64,000 nt of DNA, taken from positions 168,120 through 232,119 of the forward strand of contig CAWFAI010000017.1 in the NCBI GenBank assembly GCA_963813725.1, in the 5' to 3' direction. A program made the translations under genes and the position numbers. Positions 44,048 through 52,705 of this stretch are shown one piece after another (the stretch's first letter is position 1; each line of letters starts with the position of its first letter). The DNA is from VGBV01 sp963813725. GTDB lineage: Bacteria > Actinomycetota > Thermoleophilia > Solirubrobacterales > 70-9. Below the pieces are notes generated by a model, which did no database searches, had not been told where the DNA came from, and was given only the letters and a program-made list of their open reading frames with translations.

Positions 44048-45199
44048 TCATGTGAATTGCTCCAGCATCCGCACGTCGTTGTCGAAGAAGCGGCGTAGGT
44101 CGGGCACGCCGTGGCGCAGCATCGCGATCCGCTCCACCCCGACGCCGAAGGCGAAGCCCTGCACCCGCTCGGGGTCGTACCCGTCCGTCGGCGCACGAAC
44201 CCGAACACGTTCGGATCCACCATGCCGGCGCCGCCGACCTCGATCCAGCCGACGGCCTTGCAGATGCCCGCAGCGCTAGCCGTCCGGAAGCTGCCCGGAG
44301 CCGTCGCAGGCGAAGCAGGAGACGTCGAACTCGACGCTGGGCTCGGTGAACGGGAAGTAGTGGGGGCGCATTCGCGCCTCGCGCCCCTCGCCGAAGATGC
44401 CGCGGAGCATCTCAAGGAGCGTGCCCTGCAGGTCGGCCAGGGTGATGTCCTCGGCCACCGCCAGCCCCTCGATCTGGTGGAACATCGGCGAGTGGGTCGC
44501 GTCGGAGTCGCGGCGGTAGACCTTGCCGGGGACGATCACGAAGATCGGCGGCCCCTGGGCCTCCATCGCCCGGACCTGCATCGGCGAAGTGTGGGTGCGC
44601 AGCACCACCAGCTCCTCGTCCGGTGTGGCGGCGCCGTTCGCCGCAGCACCGTCGGCTGCCGTGCGCGCGCCCTCCAGCGCCGCCCCGCTGATGGAGCCGG
44701 GCGCCACGTAGAAGGTGTCCTGCGTCATCCGCGCCGGGTGCCCCGGCGGGTGGTTGAGCGCCGTGAAGTTGTAGTAGTCGAGCTCGACCTCCGGCCCCTC
44801 CAGCACCCGGTAGCCGAGGCCGACCATGATGTCCTCGATCCGCCGCCGCGTCCTGGTGATCAGGTGCAGGTGGCCGACCGGCGGCGCCGGGGCGCCGGGC
44901 AGGGTGACGTCGACGGCGTCCTCGACCAGCCGCGAGGAGATCTCCTCGGAGTCGAGCTCGGTGGCCCGGGACTCGAGCAGCTGCTCCAGCTTGCCACGGA
45001 CCTCGTTGCCGCTCTTGCCCACCGCTCCGCGCTGCTCGGCCGGCAGCTCGGCGATCCCGCGCAGGATCGTGGTCAGCTCGGCCTTGCGGCCCAGGAAGCG
45101 GACCCGCAGCTCCTCCAGCTCGGCCGTACCGGACGCCGAGGCGATCGAGTCGGCCGCCTCCTTCTCTATCTGCTCGATCCGCTCGATTGCGTCAGGCAT
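44048..45199 (-). CDS. pheS: Phenylalanine--tRNA ligase alpha subunit, two compensating frameshifts
   Basis: Reconstructed 383 residues. N-terminal coiled coil (MPDAIERIEQIEKEAADSI), then class II motifs: HPMFHQIEGLAVAEDITLADL, FPFTEPSVEFDVSCFACDGSGQ. An extra base at about 44279 creates an in-frame stop after QLPDG, and a missing base at about 44193 restores the frame, so ICKAVGWIEVGGAGMVDPNVFGFV sits in another frame and GYDPERVQGFAFGVGVERIAMLRHGVPDL returns to the first. Total length remains a multiple of three. Sequence error is most likely. ATG 45199 chosen; overlaps trmH by eight bases. Confidence 0.9.
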
Positions 45200-45938
45200 C
45201 GCCGTTTCCCTCGTCGGGGGCCTCGTCACGGCCCATCATCCCGGGCGCGGGCGACGATATCCGCTGCATCGCGATCGCCGCCGCGGCGGCGACGTTGAGC
45301 GACTCGGCGCCGGGGCGGAGCGGAATCGTCACCCTGGTCTCGCACGTCTCCACGACCTCCCCGGGCAATCCCTCCCGCTCGGATCCCAGGCACAGGGTCG
45401 CCGGCGAGCCCAGCGCATCCAGCCGGTCGCCGCCGTGCGCCACCAGCGCGGCGCGCGGCGCCGGGGTCTCCGTCAGCACGGCCCTGACCAGCGGCTGGGA
45501 GAAGACGGCGCCCATGCTCGCCCGCACCGCGCGCGGGCCGAAGGGGTCAGCGCAGTCCGGCCCCACGGCGACGGTGCCGCCCACGAGCGAGCTCGCCGTG
45601 CGGATGATCGTGCCGACGTTGCCCGGGTCGGAGACGCCGTGGAGGTAGATGACGGGAGCCTCCAGCCGCTCGGCCCAGCGCTCGCGCCAGACGCCGATCA
45701 CACGGGTGCCCGAGCCGAGCGCCGAGATGCCATCCAGCAGCTCCGGCTCGACCTCGTCGCCGCCCAAGCCCGAGCCGGCGGCGCTCAGCAGCTCGACCGG
45801 CTCCGCCCCCGCCGCCCGCGCGGCGTCGAGCAGGTCCTCGCCCTCGGTCACGAACAGGCCCTCGGCCTCGCGCGTGCGCCGACGGGCCAGCTTGCGGACC
45901 AGCTTCAGCTTCTCGTTCTGTGGGCTTGTGATCGTCAT
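45192..45938 (-). CDS. TrmH/SpoU-family RNA 2'-O-methyltransferase
   Basis: 248 residues. N-terminal substrate-binding part (SPQNEKLKLVRKLARRRTREAEGLFVTEGEDLLDAA) followed by the knotted SPOUT domain with its three motifs: LHGVSDPGNVGTIIRTASS, LCLGSEREGLP, and IPLRPGAESLNVAAAAAIAM. Methylates a ribose in rRNA or tRNA; which base is not known. Commonly located in front of pheS, as here. First gene of the trmH-pheST-argCJBD transcript. Confidence 0.9.
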   Translation of the reverse strand: MTITSPQNEKLKLVRKLARRRTREAEGLFVTEGEDLLDAARAAGAEPVELLSAAGSGLGGDEVEPELLDGISALGSGTRVIGVWRERWAERLEAPVIYLHGVSDPGNVGTIIRTASSLVGGTVAVGPDCADPFGPRAVRASMGAVFSQPLVRAVLTETPAPRAALVAHGGDRLDALGSPATLCLGSEREGLPGEVVETCETRVTIPLRPGAESLNVAAAAAIAMQRISSPAPGMMGRDEAPDEGNGDA

Positions 45939-45951
45939 CTGGGCTCAGAAA

Positions 45952-45981
45952 TGAAAAGGGCGGCCGCTGTGCGGACCGCCC
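45952..45981 (-). terminator. Intrinsic terminator after rplT
   Basis: On the minus strand: stem of about 10 bp (GGGCGG-T-CCGC with GCGG-C-CGCCC), loop ACA, followed by TTTTCATTT. It lies 27 bases past the rplT stop and just ahead of the trmH start region, separating the ribosomal operon from the trmH-phe-arg operon. Confidence 0.82.
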
Positions 45982-46007
45982 GGGAGAAATCGCGTCAGTG
46001 CCTTGGC

Positions 46008-46366
46008 TCAGGCCGCGGCACCCTCCCGGGCTAGCTCGACAAATCGGCGGAAGCCGTCGGGATCGCTGACGGCGATCTCGGCGAGCATCTTGCGGTTCAC
46101 CTCCACCCCGGCCTCGTCAGGCCGTGGATGAACTCGGAGTAGCTCATGCCCTCCTGGCGGGCGGCGGCGTTGATGCGGGTGATCCAGAGGCGGCGGAAGT
46201 CGCGCTTGCGGGTGCGCCGGTCGCGGTAGGCGTAGGCGTCCGAGCGCATCACCTGCTCGTTGGCGAAGCGGTAGCTCGAGTGCTTGCGCCCGTAGTAGCC
46301 CTTGGCGCGATCCAGCACCTTCTTGCGGCGCTTGCGGCGCGCGACGGCGTTCGTTGCGCGTGGCAT
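46008..46366 (-). CDS. rplT: Ribosomal protein bL20, one-base deletion near the 3' end
   Basis: 119 residues when repaired. Start MPRATNAVARRKRRKKVLDRAKGYYG and RDRRTRKRDFRRLWITRINAAARQEGMSYSEFIHGL are unmistakable. At about 46124 one G is missing (AGGCC for AGGGCC), which would end the protein early at ...RPGWR. Restoring it gives AGVEVNRKMLAEIAVSDPDGFRRFVELAREGAAA and the stop at 46008. Essential gene, so an assembly error. ATG overlaps the rpmI TGA (TGATG). Confidence 0.93.
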
Positions 46367-46572
46367 CAGCGACCCGCCTTGCCGGGCAGCAGGCCCTCGA
46401 CGCGGCCGCGGTCGGCCTTCGAGATCTCGGCGGGACGGCCCAGCTGGCGCTTTCGCTTTGGCGTCTTCTTCTCGAGGATGTGGCTGCGGTTCGAGTGCCT
46501 GCCGCGCAGCTTGCCGGTGGCCGTCTTCCGGAACCGCTTCTTCGAGCCTGAGTGGGTCTTCATCTTCGGCAT
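46366..46572 (-). CDS. rpmI: Ribosomal protein bL35
   Basis: 68 residues: MPKMKTHSGSKKRFRKTATGKLRGRHSNRSHILEKKTPKRKRQL, the standard bL35 sequence with a few extra C-terminal residues. In most bacteria rpmI follows infC directly; here a 1.3-kb gene on the other strand separates them, so a promoter for rpmI-rplT must lie in 46573-46735. Translationally coupled to rplT. Confidence 0.95.
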   Translation of the reverse strand: MPKMKTHSGSKKRFRKTATGKLRGRHSNRSHILEKKTPKRKRQLGRPAEISKADRGRVEGLLPGKAGR

Positions 46573-46735
46573 CGCGGCGACTATTGAAGCAGAGAGCAGA
46601 CACGAAGAAGGCAGGGGCCGAACCGACGCGCGGAGTAGAACTTGCGTCCAGTCCCGGCGCTGAGATCCGTCCAATAGGCGTCCACCCCCGCTACCCGGAA
46701 TTCCGTACAGCGGCTGAGCGCCGATCAGGAGGGGG

Positions 46736-48058
46736 ATGGCGCCCGCGGCCTCGAACGCCCTCCTGGCGGCACTCGCCGCCCTGGCGGGCGCGGCGACGCT
46801 GCTGCTCGCGGCCGGGCCCTCGCGCGCCCACGCCCAGGTCGCGGCCGCGAGCGGCTGCGACCTCACGATCCGCCCCGCCGAGCGCACCATTCGCCGCGGC
46901 GGCAGGGTGCAGCTGTCGGGCGAGGCCTGCGGAGCGGGAACCTCGAGCGCCGGTGGCGGCAGCGTCAAGGTGAAGCTGCGGAGGAACAAGCGCTGGACGA
47001 CGGTAGCCAGGGTCGAGACGGACTCGAGCGGCCGCTTCTCGGCCTGCGTCAAGGTCAGCGTCCCGCGCAGTGTCAGGCTGGCCCGGCTGCGCGCGACCAC
47101 CAACGGCGGCACCGGGACGACCGCCGTGAAGGTGACCAGGAACGGCCCCAGCGGCTGCGCTGAAGATTGGGCTTCGGACGACACCTACACGCCACCGCCG
47201 CCCGAGCAGGGGAACCCGAACTGCCCGATCTCGATTCCCGGCTCGAAGATCGGGGCGACGCTGCCGGCCGCGTGCACCCAGCTCGTCTCGGACACGGCTT
47301 CGAACCCCGATCCGCTTCCCTCCTGGGGCAGGCTCGACTGCGCCACCGCCTCGCGTCATCAGCGGATCCCCTCCGGCGGCGATCTGGCCGAGACCGCGGC
47401 GGGCAGCAGCCAAGGGGACGGGTCCTTCCGCCGCCTGACCGCGATCGACGGTGACGACGTCTGGGGCGAGCGCTGCGAGATGGGCTTCAACTGGCACGAG
47501 GCGAGCGACCCGGGCTACGGGGTCAGCGGCCCCGGGCCGACCGTCCTCTATCACGAGGGCCAGCGCCGCGTCACCTATGCCTCGGTGCGCATGCCCAGCA
47601 GCTCTCCGGTGGGCAACCCGAACTGGCGCGTGGTCCTGCAGATGAAGCAGGCGCAGCCCTACTACAACCCGAACCCCGGCTCGATGTTCGAGCTCCAGGT
47701 CCGCGGCGGGCAGTGGCTGATCGTGAACGACTGGAACGACCTCTGGACCGCGCCGGCACAGCAGAACGCCTGGACCCGGTTCGCGTTCGACATCGTCTAC
47801 TCGCGGAACCCGGCGCTGGGCTCGATCAAGGTCTACGTCGACCTCAACGCCGACGGCGACTTCGGCGACGGCGGCGAGGAGAGCCCCAGATTCCAGCGTC
47901 AGACCCTGAGGCCCGAGGTCGCGGGCGGCCCCAGCCCGGTCCCCGTCGGCCAGTCGATTCCCTCGCACCTGCGAGCCGGCATCTACCAGAACCAGGACTA
48001 CAGCTGTCCCTCGGGGTGCTCCGCCGACATCGACAACGTGCAGGTGTTCAAGGGCTAG
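46736..48058 (+). CDS. Secreted heparin-lyase-fold protein inserted in the infC-rpmI region
   Basis: 440 residues. Signal peptide (LLAALAALAGAATLLLAAGPSRAHA), then a ~110-residue beta-rich Ig-like domain (SVKVKLRRNKRWTTVARVETDSSGRFSACVKV), then a domain homologous to the protein at 33426: NPDPLPSWGRLDCATASRHQR, IDGDDVWGERCEMGF, RRVTYASVRMP, VVLQMKQAQP, DLNADGDFGDGGEE and SIPSHLRAGIYQNQDY. ATG at 46736 has AGGAGGGGG upstream. Unlike its paralogue it is freely secreted. A degenerate second copy of the last 27 nt follows the stop (48064-48090). Confidence 0.75.
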   Translation: MAPAASNALLAALAALAGAATLLLAAGPSRAHAQVAAASGCDLTIRPAERTIRRGGRVQLSGEACGAGTSSAGGGSVKVKLRRNKRWTTVARVETDSSGRFSACVKVSVPRSVRLARLRATTNGGTGTTAVKVTRNGPSGCAEDWASDDTYTPPPPEQGNPNCPISIPGSKIGATLPAACTQLVSDTASNPDPLPSWGRLDCATASRHQRIPSGGDLAETAAGSSQGDGSFRRLTAIDGDDVWGERCEMGFNWHEASDPGYGVSGPGPTVLYHEGQRRVTYASVRMPSSSPVGNPNWRVVLQMKQAQPYYNPNPGSMFELQVRGGQWLIVNDWNDLWTAPAQQNAWTRFAFDIVYSRNPALGSIKVYVDLNADGDFGDGGEESPRFQRQTLRPEVAGGPSPVPVGQSIPSHLRAGIYQNQDYSCPSGCSADIDNVQVFKG

Positions 48059-48086
48059 TCCTGGAGAACGTCCAGGTGATCAAGCC

Positions 48087-48665
48087 CTAGCTCGCGGCGG
48101 CTTCCTGCTTCTCCTGGCCGGCCGCCCGCACGGGCGCCAGCAGCATGTGCATGTTGCGCCCCTCCTGCTCGGGCGCCGACTCGATCGTGGCCAGCTCCGA
48201 GACGTCCTCGAACAGGCGGTCGAGCAGCATGCGGCCGCGCTCGGGATGAGACTGCTCGCGGCCGCGGAACATGATCGTCACCTTGACCTTGTCGTTCTGC
48301 TTCAGGAAGCGCTCGACGTGGCCCTTCTTCGTGTTGTAGTCGTGGTCCGCGATCTTCGGCCGCAGCTTGATCTCGCGCACGTTCACCTGCTGCTGGTGCT
48401 TGCGGGCGGCCTTGGCCTTCTGCTCCTGCTCATACTTGTACTTCGAGTAGTCGAGGACCCGGCAGACCGGCGGCTTCGAGTTGGGGGCGACCTCGACCAG
48501 GTCGAGGTCGCGCTCCTGCGCGTAGGCGAGGGCTTCGGGGGTCGGCTTGACGCCGGCCTGCTCGCCGTTCTCGTCGATCAGCCGCACCTCGGGCACGCGG
48601 ATGCGCTCGTTGATACGAGTCAGATCGCGCTCAGGCGGGCGACGGTCGAACCTGGAGACCGCCAC
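48087..48665 (-). CDS. infC: Translation initiation factor IF-3
   Basis: 192 residues from GTG 48665. RINERIRVPEVRLIDENGEQAGV is the family N-terminal domain. LVEVAPNSKPPVCRVLDYSKYKYEQEQKAK is the linker signature, and REIKLRPKIADHDYNTKKGHVERFLKQNDKVKVTIMFRGRE the C-terminal domain. Its stop TAG shares CTAG with the stop of the degenerate 27-nt tail copy from the lyase gene. It lies downstream of thrS, the usual thrS-infC order. Confidence 0.95.
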   Translation of the reverse strand: MAVSRFDRRPPERDLTRINERIRVPEVRLIDENGEQAGVKPTPEALAYAQERDLDLVEVAPNSKPPVCRVLDYSKYKYEQEQKAKAARKHQQQVNVREIKLRPKIADHDYNTKKGHVERFLKQNDKVKVTIMFRGREQSHPERGRMLLDRLFEDVSELATIESAPEQEGRNMHMLLAPVRAAGQEKQEAAAS

Positions 48666-48780
48666 TAGCTAGGCATGAGGTAGGGCGTCAAATCGAGTCG
48701 ATGATGAGAGAGCGGATCGGCAAAGCGGGCACGGGGCGCTCAGCGGCGCGGCGTGGTGTGGGTGCCCGGCATTGGGCGCC

Positions 48781-48809
48781 AGTATAGGCAACGAGCGGCG
48801 GATCGGGCA
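48781..48809 (-). promoter_or_regulatory. Candidate promoter for infC
   Basis: On the minus strand TATACT (48786-48781) is a near-consensus -10 box, 17 bases after TGCCCG, a weak -35. It implies an infC leader of about 110 nt. The block 48666-48780 otherwise shows nothing recognisable. Confidence 0.35.
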
Positions 48810-48813
48810 CGCG

Positions 48814-50736
48814 TCACCGCTGAGAGCGAATCCGCTCGGCCAGCTCAGCCGCGCTCATCTCGCCGATGTCGCCCCCGTCGTGTGAGCGGACCGCGATCTT
48901 GCCCGATTCCTGCTCCTTGTCGCCGAGCACGAGCATGAAGGGCACCTTGGCCAGCTCCGCGTCGCGGATCTTGCGTCCCACCGACTCCGTGCGCTCATCC
49001 ACGCCCACCCGCACCCCCGCCTCGCGCAGCTCGGCGGCGACCTGCGCGGCGAACCCGTTGTGGCGATCGGCGACCGGCAGCATCAGCGCCTGCACGGGCG
49101 CGAGCCAAAGCGGCAGGCGGCCGCCGTGGTGCTCGATCAGGATCCCGGCGAAACGCTCCATCGAGCCCAGCAGCGCGCGGTGGATCATCGCGGGGCGGTG
49201 ATCGGAGTTGTCGGCGCCGGTGTAGGAGAGGTCGAAGCGCTCGGGCATGAAGAAGTCGAGCTGACAGGTGCCGAGCTGCCACGAGCGGCCCAGCGCGTCG
49301 GTGACGTGGAAGTCGATCTTGGGGCCGTAGAAGGCGCCGTCGCCGGGGTTCAGCTGGTAGTCGCGATCCTGGCTCTCCAGCGCCTCCTTCAGCGCCGCCT
49401 CGGCCCGGTCCCATTGCTCTTGGGTCCCGATCGACTTCTCCGGCCGGGTGGAGAGCTCGAGCTGGACGTCGGTGAAGCCGAAGCGCGCGTACAGCTCGTC
49501 GATCGCCTCGACGATGTCCACCACCTCGGCGGTGACCTGCTCCTCGGTGCAGTAGACGTGGGCGTCGTCCTGGGTGAACGCGCGCACCCGCAGCAGGCCG
49601 TGCAGGACGCCCTCGCGCTCGTTTCGGAACACCTTGCCGAACTCCGCCAGGCGCAGCGGCAGGTCGCGGTAGGAGTGCCGGCGTGCCCCGAAGACAACGC
49701 AGGCCCCCGGGCAGTTCATCGGCTTCAGGGCGAAGCGCCGGTCCTCTGACTCCACGAAGAACATGTTCTCCTTGTAGTGCTCCCAGTGTCCCGAGCGGTG
49801 CCAGAGCTCCTCGTCCAGCACCTCGGGGGTCTTGATCTCCTCGTAGCCCCGCTTGCGCAGCTGCTCGCGGACCTCGGCTTCCATCAGCTCCAGCAGGGCG
49901 CTGCCGTTGGGCAGCCAGAAGGGCATGCCCGGCGCCTCCGGCCGCAGCATGAACAGGTCGAGCTCGGGGCCGAGCCGGCGATGGTCGCGCTGCCTCGCCA
50001 GCTCGAGCTGCTCGAGGTGCGCGTCCAGCTGCTTGCGGTCGTGGAAGGCCGTGCCGTAGATGCGGGTCAGCATCTGCCGGGTCTCGTCGCCGCGCCAGTA
50101 GGCGCCGGCGATCGAAGTGAGCTTGAAGGCGCCGATGCGCCCGGTCGAGGGGCCGTGCGGGCCCCGGCAGAGGTCCTCGAAGGGGCCGTTGCGGTACAGG
50201 GTCACGGTCTCGGCCCCCTCGTCGCGAACCAGGTCCTCGATCAGCTCCACCTTGTAGTCCTGGCCCTGGCCGCGGAAGTGCTCGATCGCCTCGGCCGCGG
50301 GCAGCTCGCGCAGCTCGAAGGGCTCGTCGGCCGCGATGTGCTCGCGCATACGCTCCTCGATGCGCTCCAGGTCGTCGGGGCCGGGCCGCTCTGCCTCCGG
50401 GAACTCGATGTCGTAGTAGAAGCCGTCGGCGATCGGCGGCCCGATCGAGATCTTCGCCGCCGGCCACAGATCCAGCACTGCCTCGGCCAGCACGTGGGCG
50501 GCGTCGTGTCGCACCAGCTCCAGCGCCTCGGGGCTCTTCTCCGTGACGATCTCGATCCGCTCCCCGCCCGCCAGCGGGGCGCTCAGGTCGCGCAGCTCAC
50601 CGTCGGCCTTGATCGCGAGCGCGGCCTTGGCCAGGCCCGCGCCGATCGCCGCCGCGGCGTCCGCGCCGGTCGCGCCATCGCCCAGCTCCAGCTCAGCGCC
50701 GTCGGGCAGCTCCACCTTGACCTTGGTCTCGGGCAT
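48814..50736 (-). CDS. thrS: Threonine--tRNA ligase
   Basis: 640 residues. N-terminal TGS domain (KVKVELPDGAELELGDGATG), editing domain with HDAAHVLAEAVLDLWP and FYYDIEFP, class II core with zinc-site cysteine in KPMNCPGACVVF, LRLAEFGKVFRNEREGVLHGLLRVRAFTQDDAHVYC, and the anticodon domain ALMLPVADRHNGFAAQV. Charges tRNA-Thr. Intact frame. Confidence 0.96.
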   Translation of the reverse strand: MPETKVKVELPDGAELELGDGATGADAAAAIGAGLAKAALAIKADGELRDLSAPLAGGERIEIVTEKSPEALELVRHDAAHVLAEAVLDLWPAAKISIGPPIADGFYYDIEFPEAERPGPDDLERIEERMREHIAADEPFELRELPAAEAIEHFRGQGQDYKVELIEDLVRDEGAETVTLYRNGPFEDLCRGPHGPSTGRIGAFKLTSIAGAYWRGDETRQMLTRIYGTAFHDRKQLDAHLEQLELARQRDHRRLGPELDLFMLRPEAPGMPFWLPNGSALLELMEAEVREQLRKRGYEEIKTPEVLDEELWHRSGHWEHYKENMFFVESEDRRFALKPMNCPGACVVFGARRHSYRDLPLRLAEFGKVFRNEREGVLHGLLRVRAFTQDDAHVYCTEEQVTAEVVDIVEAIDELYARFGFTDVQLELSTRPEKSIGTQEQWDRAEAALKEALESQDRDYQLNPGDGAFYGPKIDFHVTDALGRSWQLGTCQLDFFMPERFDLSYTGADNSDHRPAMIHRALLGSMERFAGILIEHHGGRLPLWLAPVQALMLPVADRHNGFAAQVAAELREAGVRVGVDERTESVGRKIRDAELAKVPFMLVLGDKEQESGKIAVRSHDGGDIGEMSAAELAERIRSQR

Positions 50737-50849
50737 CGAGCGTGATGCTAGTCAGCGTGGCCGCCGCCCCCGGCCGCCGATCGGTTTCAACGCAGCCGCA
50801 ACTTCCCGCCCAAACGTTAGTTTTCCTTAGCGATAGACCTAGCTGAACC

Positions 50850-50990
50850 GATGTCCTCTCCGTGGAGGGACATCGGCCGGGGGACCCAGTCCCGGGGCGA
50901 ATCGCGACGAGGCGACTCGTTGCGTAACGCGACTCTCTTTCGCGTGAGCCCGCCAGCTAACCCCGGAAGCGCGACGAAGAGAGAGGTCAG
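50850..50990 (+). ncRNA. c-di-AMP riboswitch (ydaO-yuaA class)
   Basis: The leader of the RlpA-like gene contains the conserved pieces of the ydaO-yuaA element in order: a hairpin (CGATGTCC...GGACATCG), GGGGGACCCA, CCCGGGGCGAATCGC, GCGACTC, and the diagnostic GAGCCCGCCAGCTAACC followed by GGAAGCG. The 3' part can pair CTCTCTT with AAGAGAG. In actinobacteria this riboswitch usually controls secreted wall hydrolases such as Rpf proteins, which fits the two genes downstream. Exact ends are approximate. Confidence 0.85.
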
Positions 50991-50993
50991 CGA

Positions 50994-51644
50994 ATGCGGA
51001 ACAGGAGCATCCTCTGCGCCTGCGCGGTCGCGCTCGCGGCGGTCGCCCTCGCGGGCGGCGGCGTGGCCTCGGCCCAGTCAGGCGGCGTCGGCGTAGGAGG
51101 GGGAAGCGGCCCCACCGCCCAGCCGAGCGCCGACCCCACCTACTACGACTACTGGTTCGGCGCCCGCGAGCTGCGCATCGGGAACGCCGGCGAGGACGTG
51201 AAGACGCTGAACTGGGTGCTGCGCGGCCTGGCGCTGGGGACTCCCTTCGTCGGCAGCTTCCAGTCCGCCACGGAGGGCGCCGTGCGCAGCTTCCAGGCCT
51301 CGGTCGGCGTGCCCGGCGACGGCATCGTCGGCCAGTCGACCCGCAAGCAGCTCGCCTCACGGATGCTCGACCAGAACGCGTCCTGGTACGGGCCGGGGTT
51401 CTGGGGAAATATGACCGCCTGCGGCCAGACCCTGACCAAGAAGATGGTCGGCGTCGCGCACAAGAAGCTTCCCTGCGGCACCCGCGTCGTCTTCGCCCAC
51501 CAGGGGCGCTGGGCCCGGGCCAAGGTGATAGACCGCGGCCCCTACATCACCGGCCGCAAGTGGGACCTGACCCAGAGGCTGGCCGAGCGCCTGGGGACGA
51601 TCCCCGCCGGAACCGTGGCCGTGAAGGCGGTCGTCGCCCCATGA
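50994..51644 (+). CDS. Secreted peptidoglycan-binding / RlpA-like (DPBB) protein
   Basis: 216 residues. Signal peptide (SILCACAVALAAVALAGGGVASA). A PG_binding_1-type repeat occupies about residues 55-120 (LRIGNAGEDVKTLNWVLRGL, VRSFQASVGVPGDGIVGQSTRKQL). A double-psi beta-barrel follows (ASWYGPGFWGNMTACGQTLTKKMVGVAHKKLPCGT, AKVIDRGPY, LTQRLAERLG). RlpA-like domains can be lytic transglycosylases; the catalytic Asp of KVIDRGPY is present. Controlled by the upstream c-di-AMP riboswitch. ATGA overlap with the next gene. Confidence 0.85.
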   Translation: MRNRSILCACAVALAAVALAGGGVASAQSGGVGVGGGSGPTAQPSADPTYYDYWFGARELRIGNAGEDVKTLNWVLRGLALGTPFVGSFQSATEGAVRSFQASVGVPGDGIVGQSTRKQLASRMLDQNASWYGPGFWGNMTACGQTLTKKMVGVAHKKLPCGTRVVFAHQGRWARAKVIDRGPYITGRKWDLTQRLAERLGTIPAGTVAVKAVVAP

Positions 51645-52666
51645 GCCCGCGGCGGCTCGGCGCTGCGCTCCTGATCGCGGCGATCTGCGCGGTGGCGGTC
51701 CCGACCGCGGCCGGTGCCGCGTACGGCTGCGGCGCTCGCGTGATGAAAGTGGGCTGCAAGGGCAAGGACGTGCGCGCCCTGCAGCGCAACCTGACCGCGC
51801 TCGGCTATCCGACGCAGCCCGACGGCGTCTACGGCGCAGCCACCAGGAAGAGCGTCAGGCGGCTGGAGCTGCAGCGGGGCTGGAGGGCGGACGGGCGGGT
51901 CTCTCGCAAGGACGCCTCGCGCATCGCCAGGCTCGCCGCGAAGCGGAAGTCGAAGCCGACGCCGATCTACTACCTGAACGGTCTCGCCTCCCCCACGCTG
52001 CTCCTGTCCGCGAGCCAGCCGGGCACCGCGAGCGTCGAGGTCACCGACAGCGCCAGCGGCGCCACGGTGGCCTCGCTGCCGGTCGAGTTCGACTCGGCGG
52101 GCCAGCGGGAGGTGAGCTGGAATGCGATCGCCTCGAGCGGCGCCGCCGCTCCCGAGGCCACCTACCGGATGAGCGTCCCCGATCCCGGCAGCGCGGGGGC
52201 AACGGTCAGCGGTGGCCAGGCCAAGGAGTTCGCGCTGCGCTGGCACGCCCACCCCGTGCCCGGCCCCCACGACTACGGGGGGTCCGCGTCGCGCTTCGGC
52301 GCCAGCCGTCCCGGTCACACCCACCAGGGCCAGGACATGGGCGCCGCCTGCGGCGAGAAGCTCTTCGTCGCCACCGGCGGGACCGTCACGACCAAGGCCT
52401 ATCAGGCGGGTGGCGCCGGCTACTACATCGTGATCAGGGGCTGGGCGACGGGCGGCAGCTACGTCTACTTCCACATGCAGAAGCCCTCGTGGGCCGCCGA
52501 GGGCCAGGCGGTCTACACCGGTCAGCAGATCGGCAAGGTCGGCAACACCGGCGCCTCAACCGGCTGCCACCTGCACTTCGAGCGCTGGACCGCCCCGGGC
52601 TGGTACGCCGGCGGCAAGGCGTATGACCCGCTCCCCGAGCTGCGCTACTGGGACACCTACTCCTAG
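51641..52666 (+). CDS. Secreted M23-family peptidase with peptidoglycan-binding domain
   Basis: 341 residues. Signal peptide (LGAALLIAAICAVAVPTAAGA), PG_binding_1 repeat (KVGCKGKDVRALQRNLTALGYPTQPDGVYGAATRKSVRRLEL), a middle beta domain (ASVEVTDSASGATVASLPVEFDS), and the LytM/M23 zinc site: HTHQGQDMGAACGEKLFVA and TGCHLHFERW. Cleaves peptide cross-bridges of peptidoglycan. ATG 51641 overlaps the previous stop, so it shares the riboswitch-controlled mRNA. Confidence 0.9.
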   Translation: MSPRRLGAALLIAAICAVAVPTAAGAAYGCGARVMKVGCKGKDVRALQRNLTALGYPTQPDGVYGAATRKSVRRLELQRGWRADGRVSRKDASRIARLAAKRKSKPTPIYYLNGLASPTLLLSASQPGTASVEVTDSASGATVASLPVEFDSAGQREVSWNAIASSGAAAPEATYRMSVPDPGSAGATVSGGQAKEFALRWHAHPVPGPHDYGGSASRFGASRPGHTHQGQDMGAACGEKLFVATGGTVTTKAYQAGGAGYYIVIRGWATGGSYVYFHMQKPSWAAEGQAVYTGQQIGKVGNTGASTGCHLHFERWTAPGWYAGGKAYDPLPELRYWDTYS

Positions 52667-52705
52667 GGGCGGGGACCTTCGGCGCGCGGGTCGGGCTTCG
52701 GCGCC

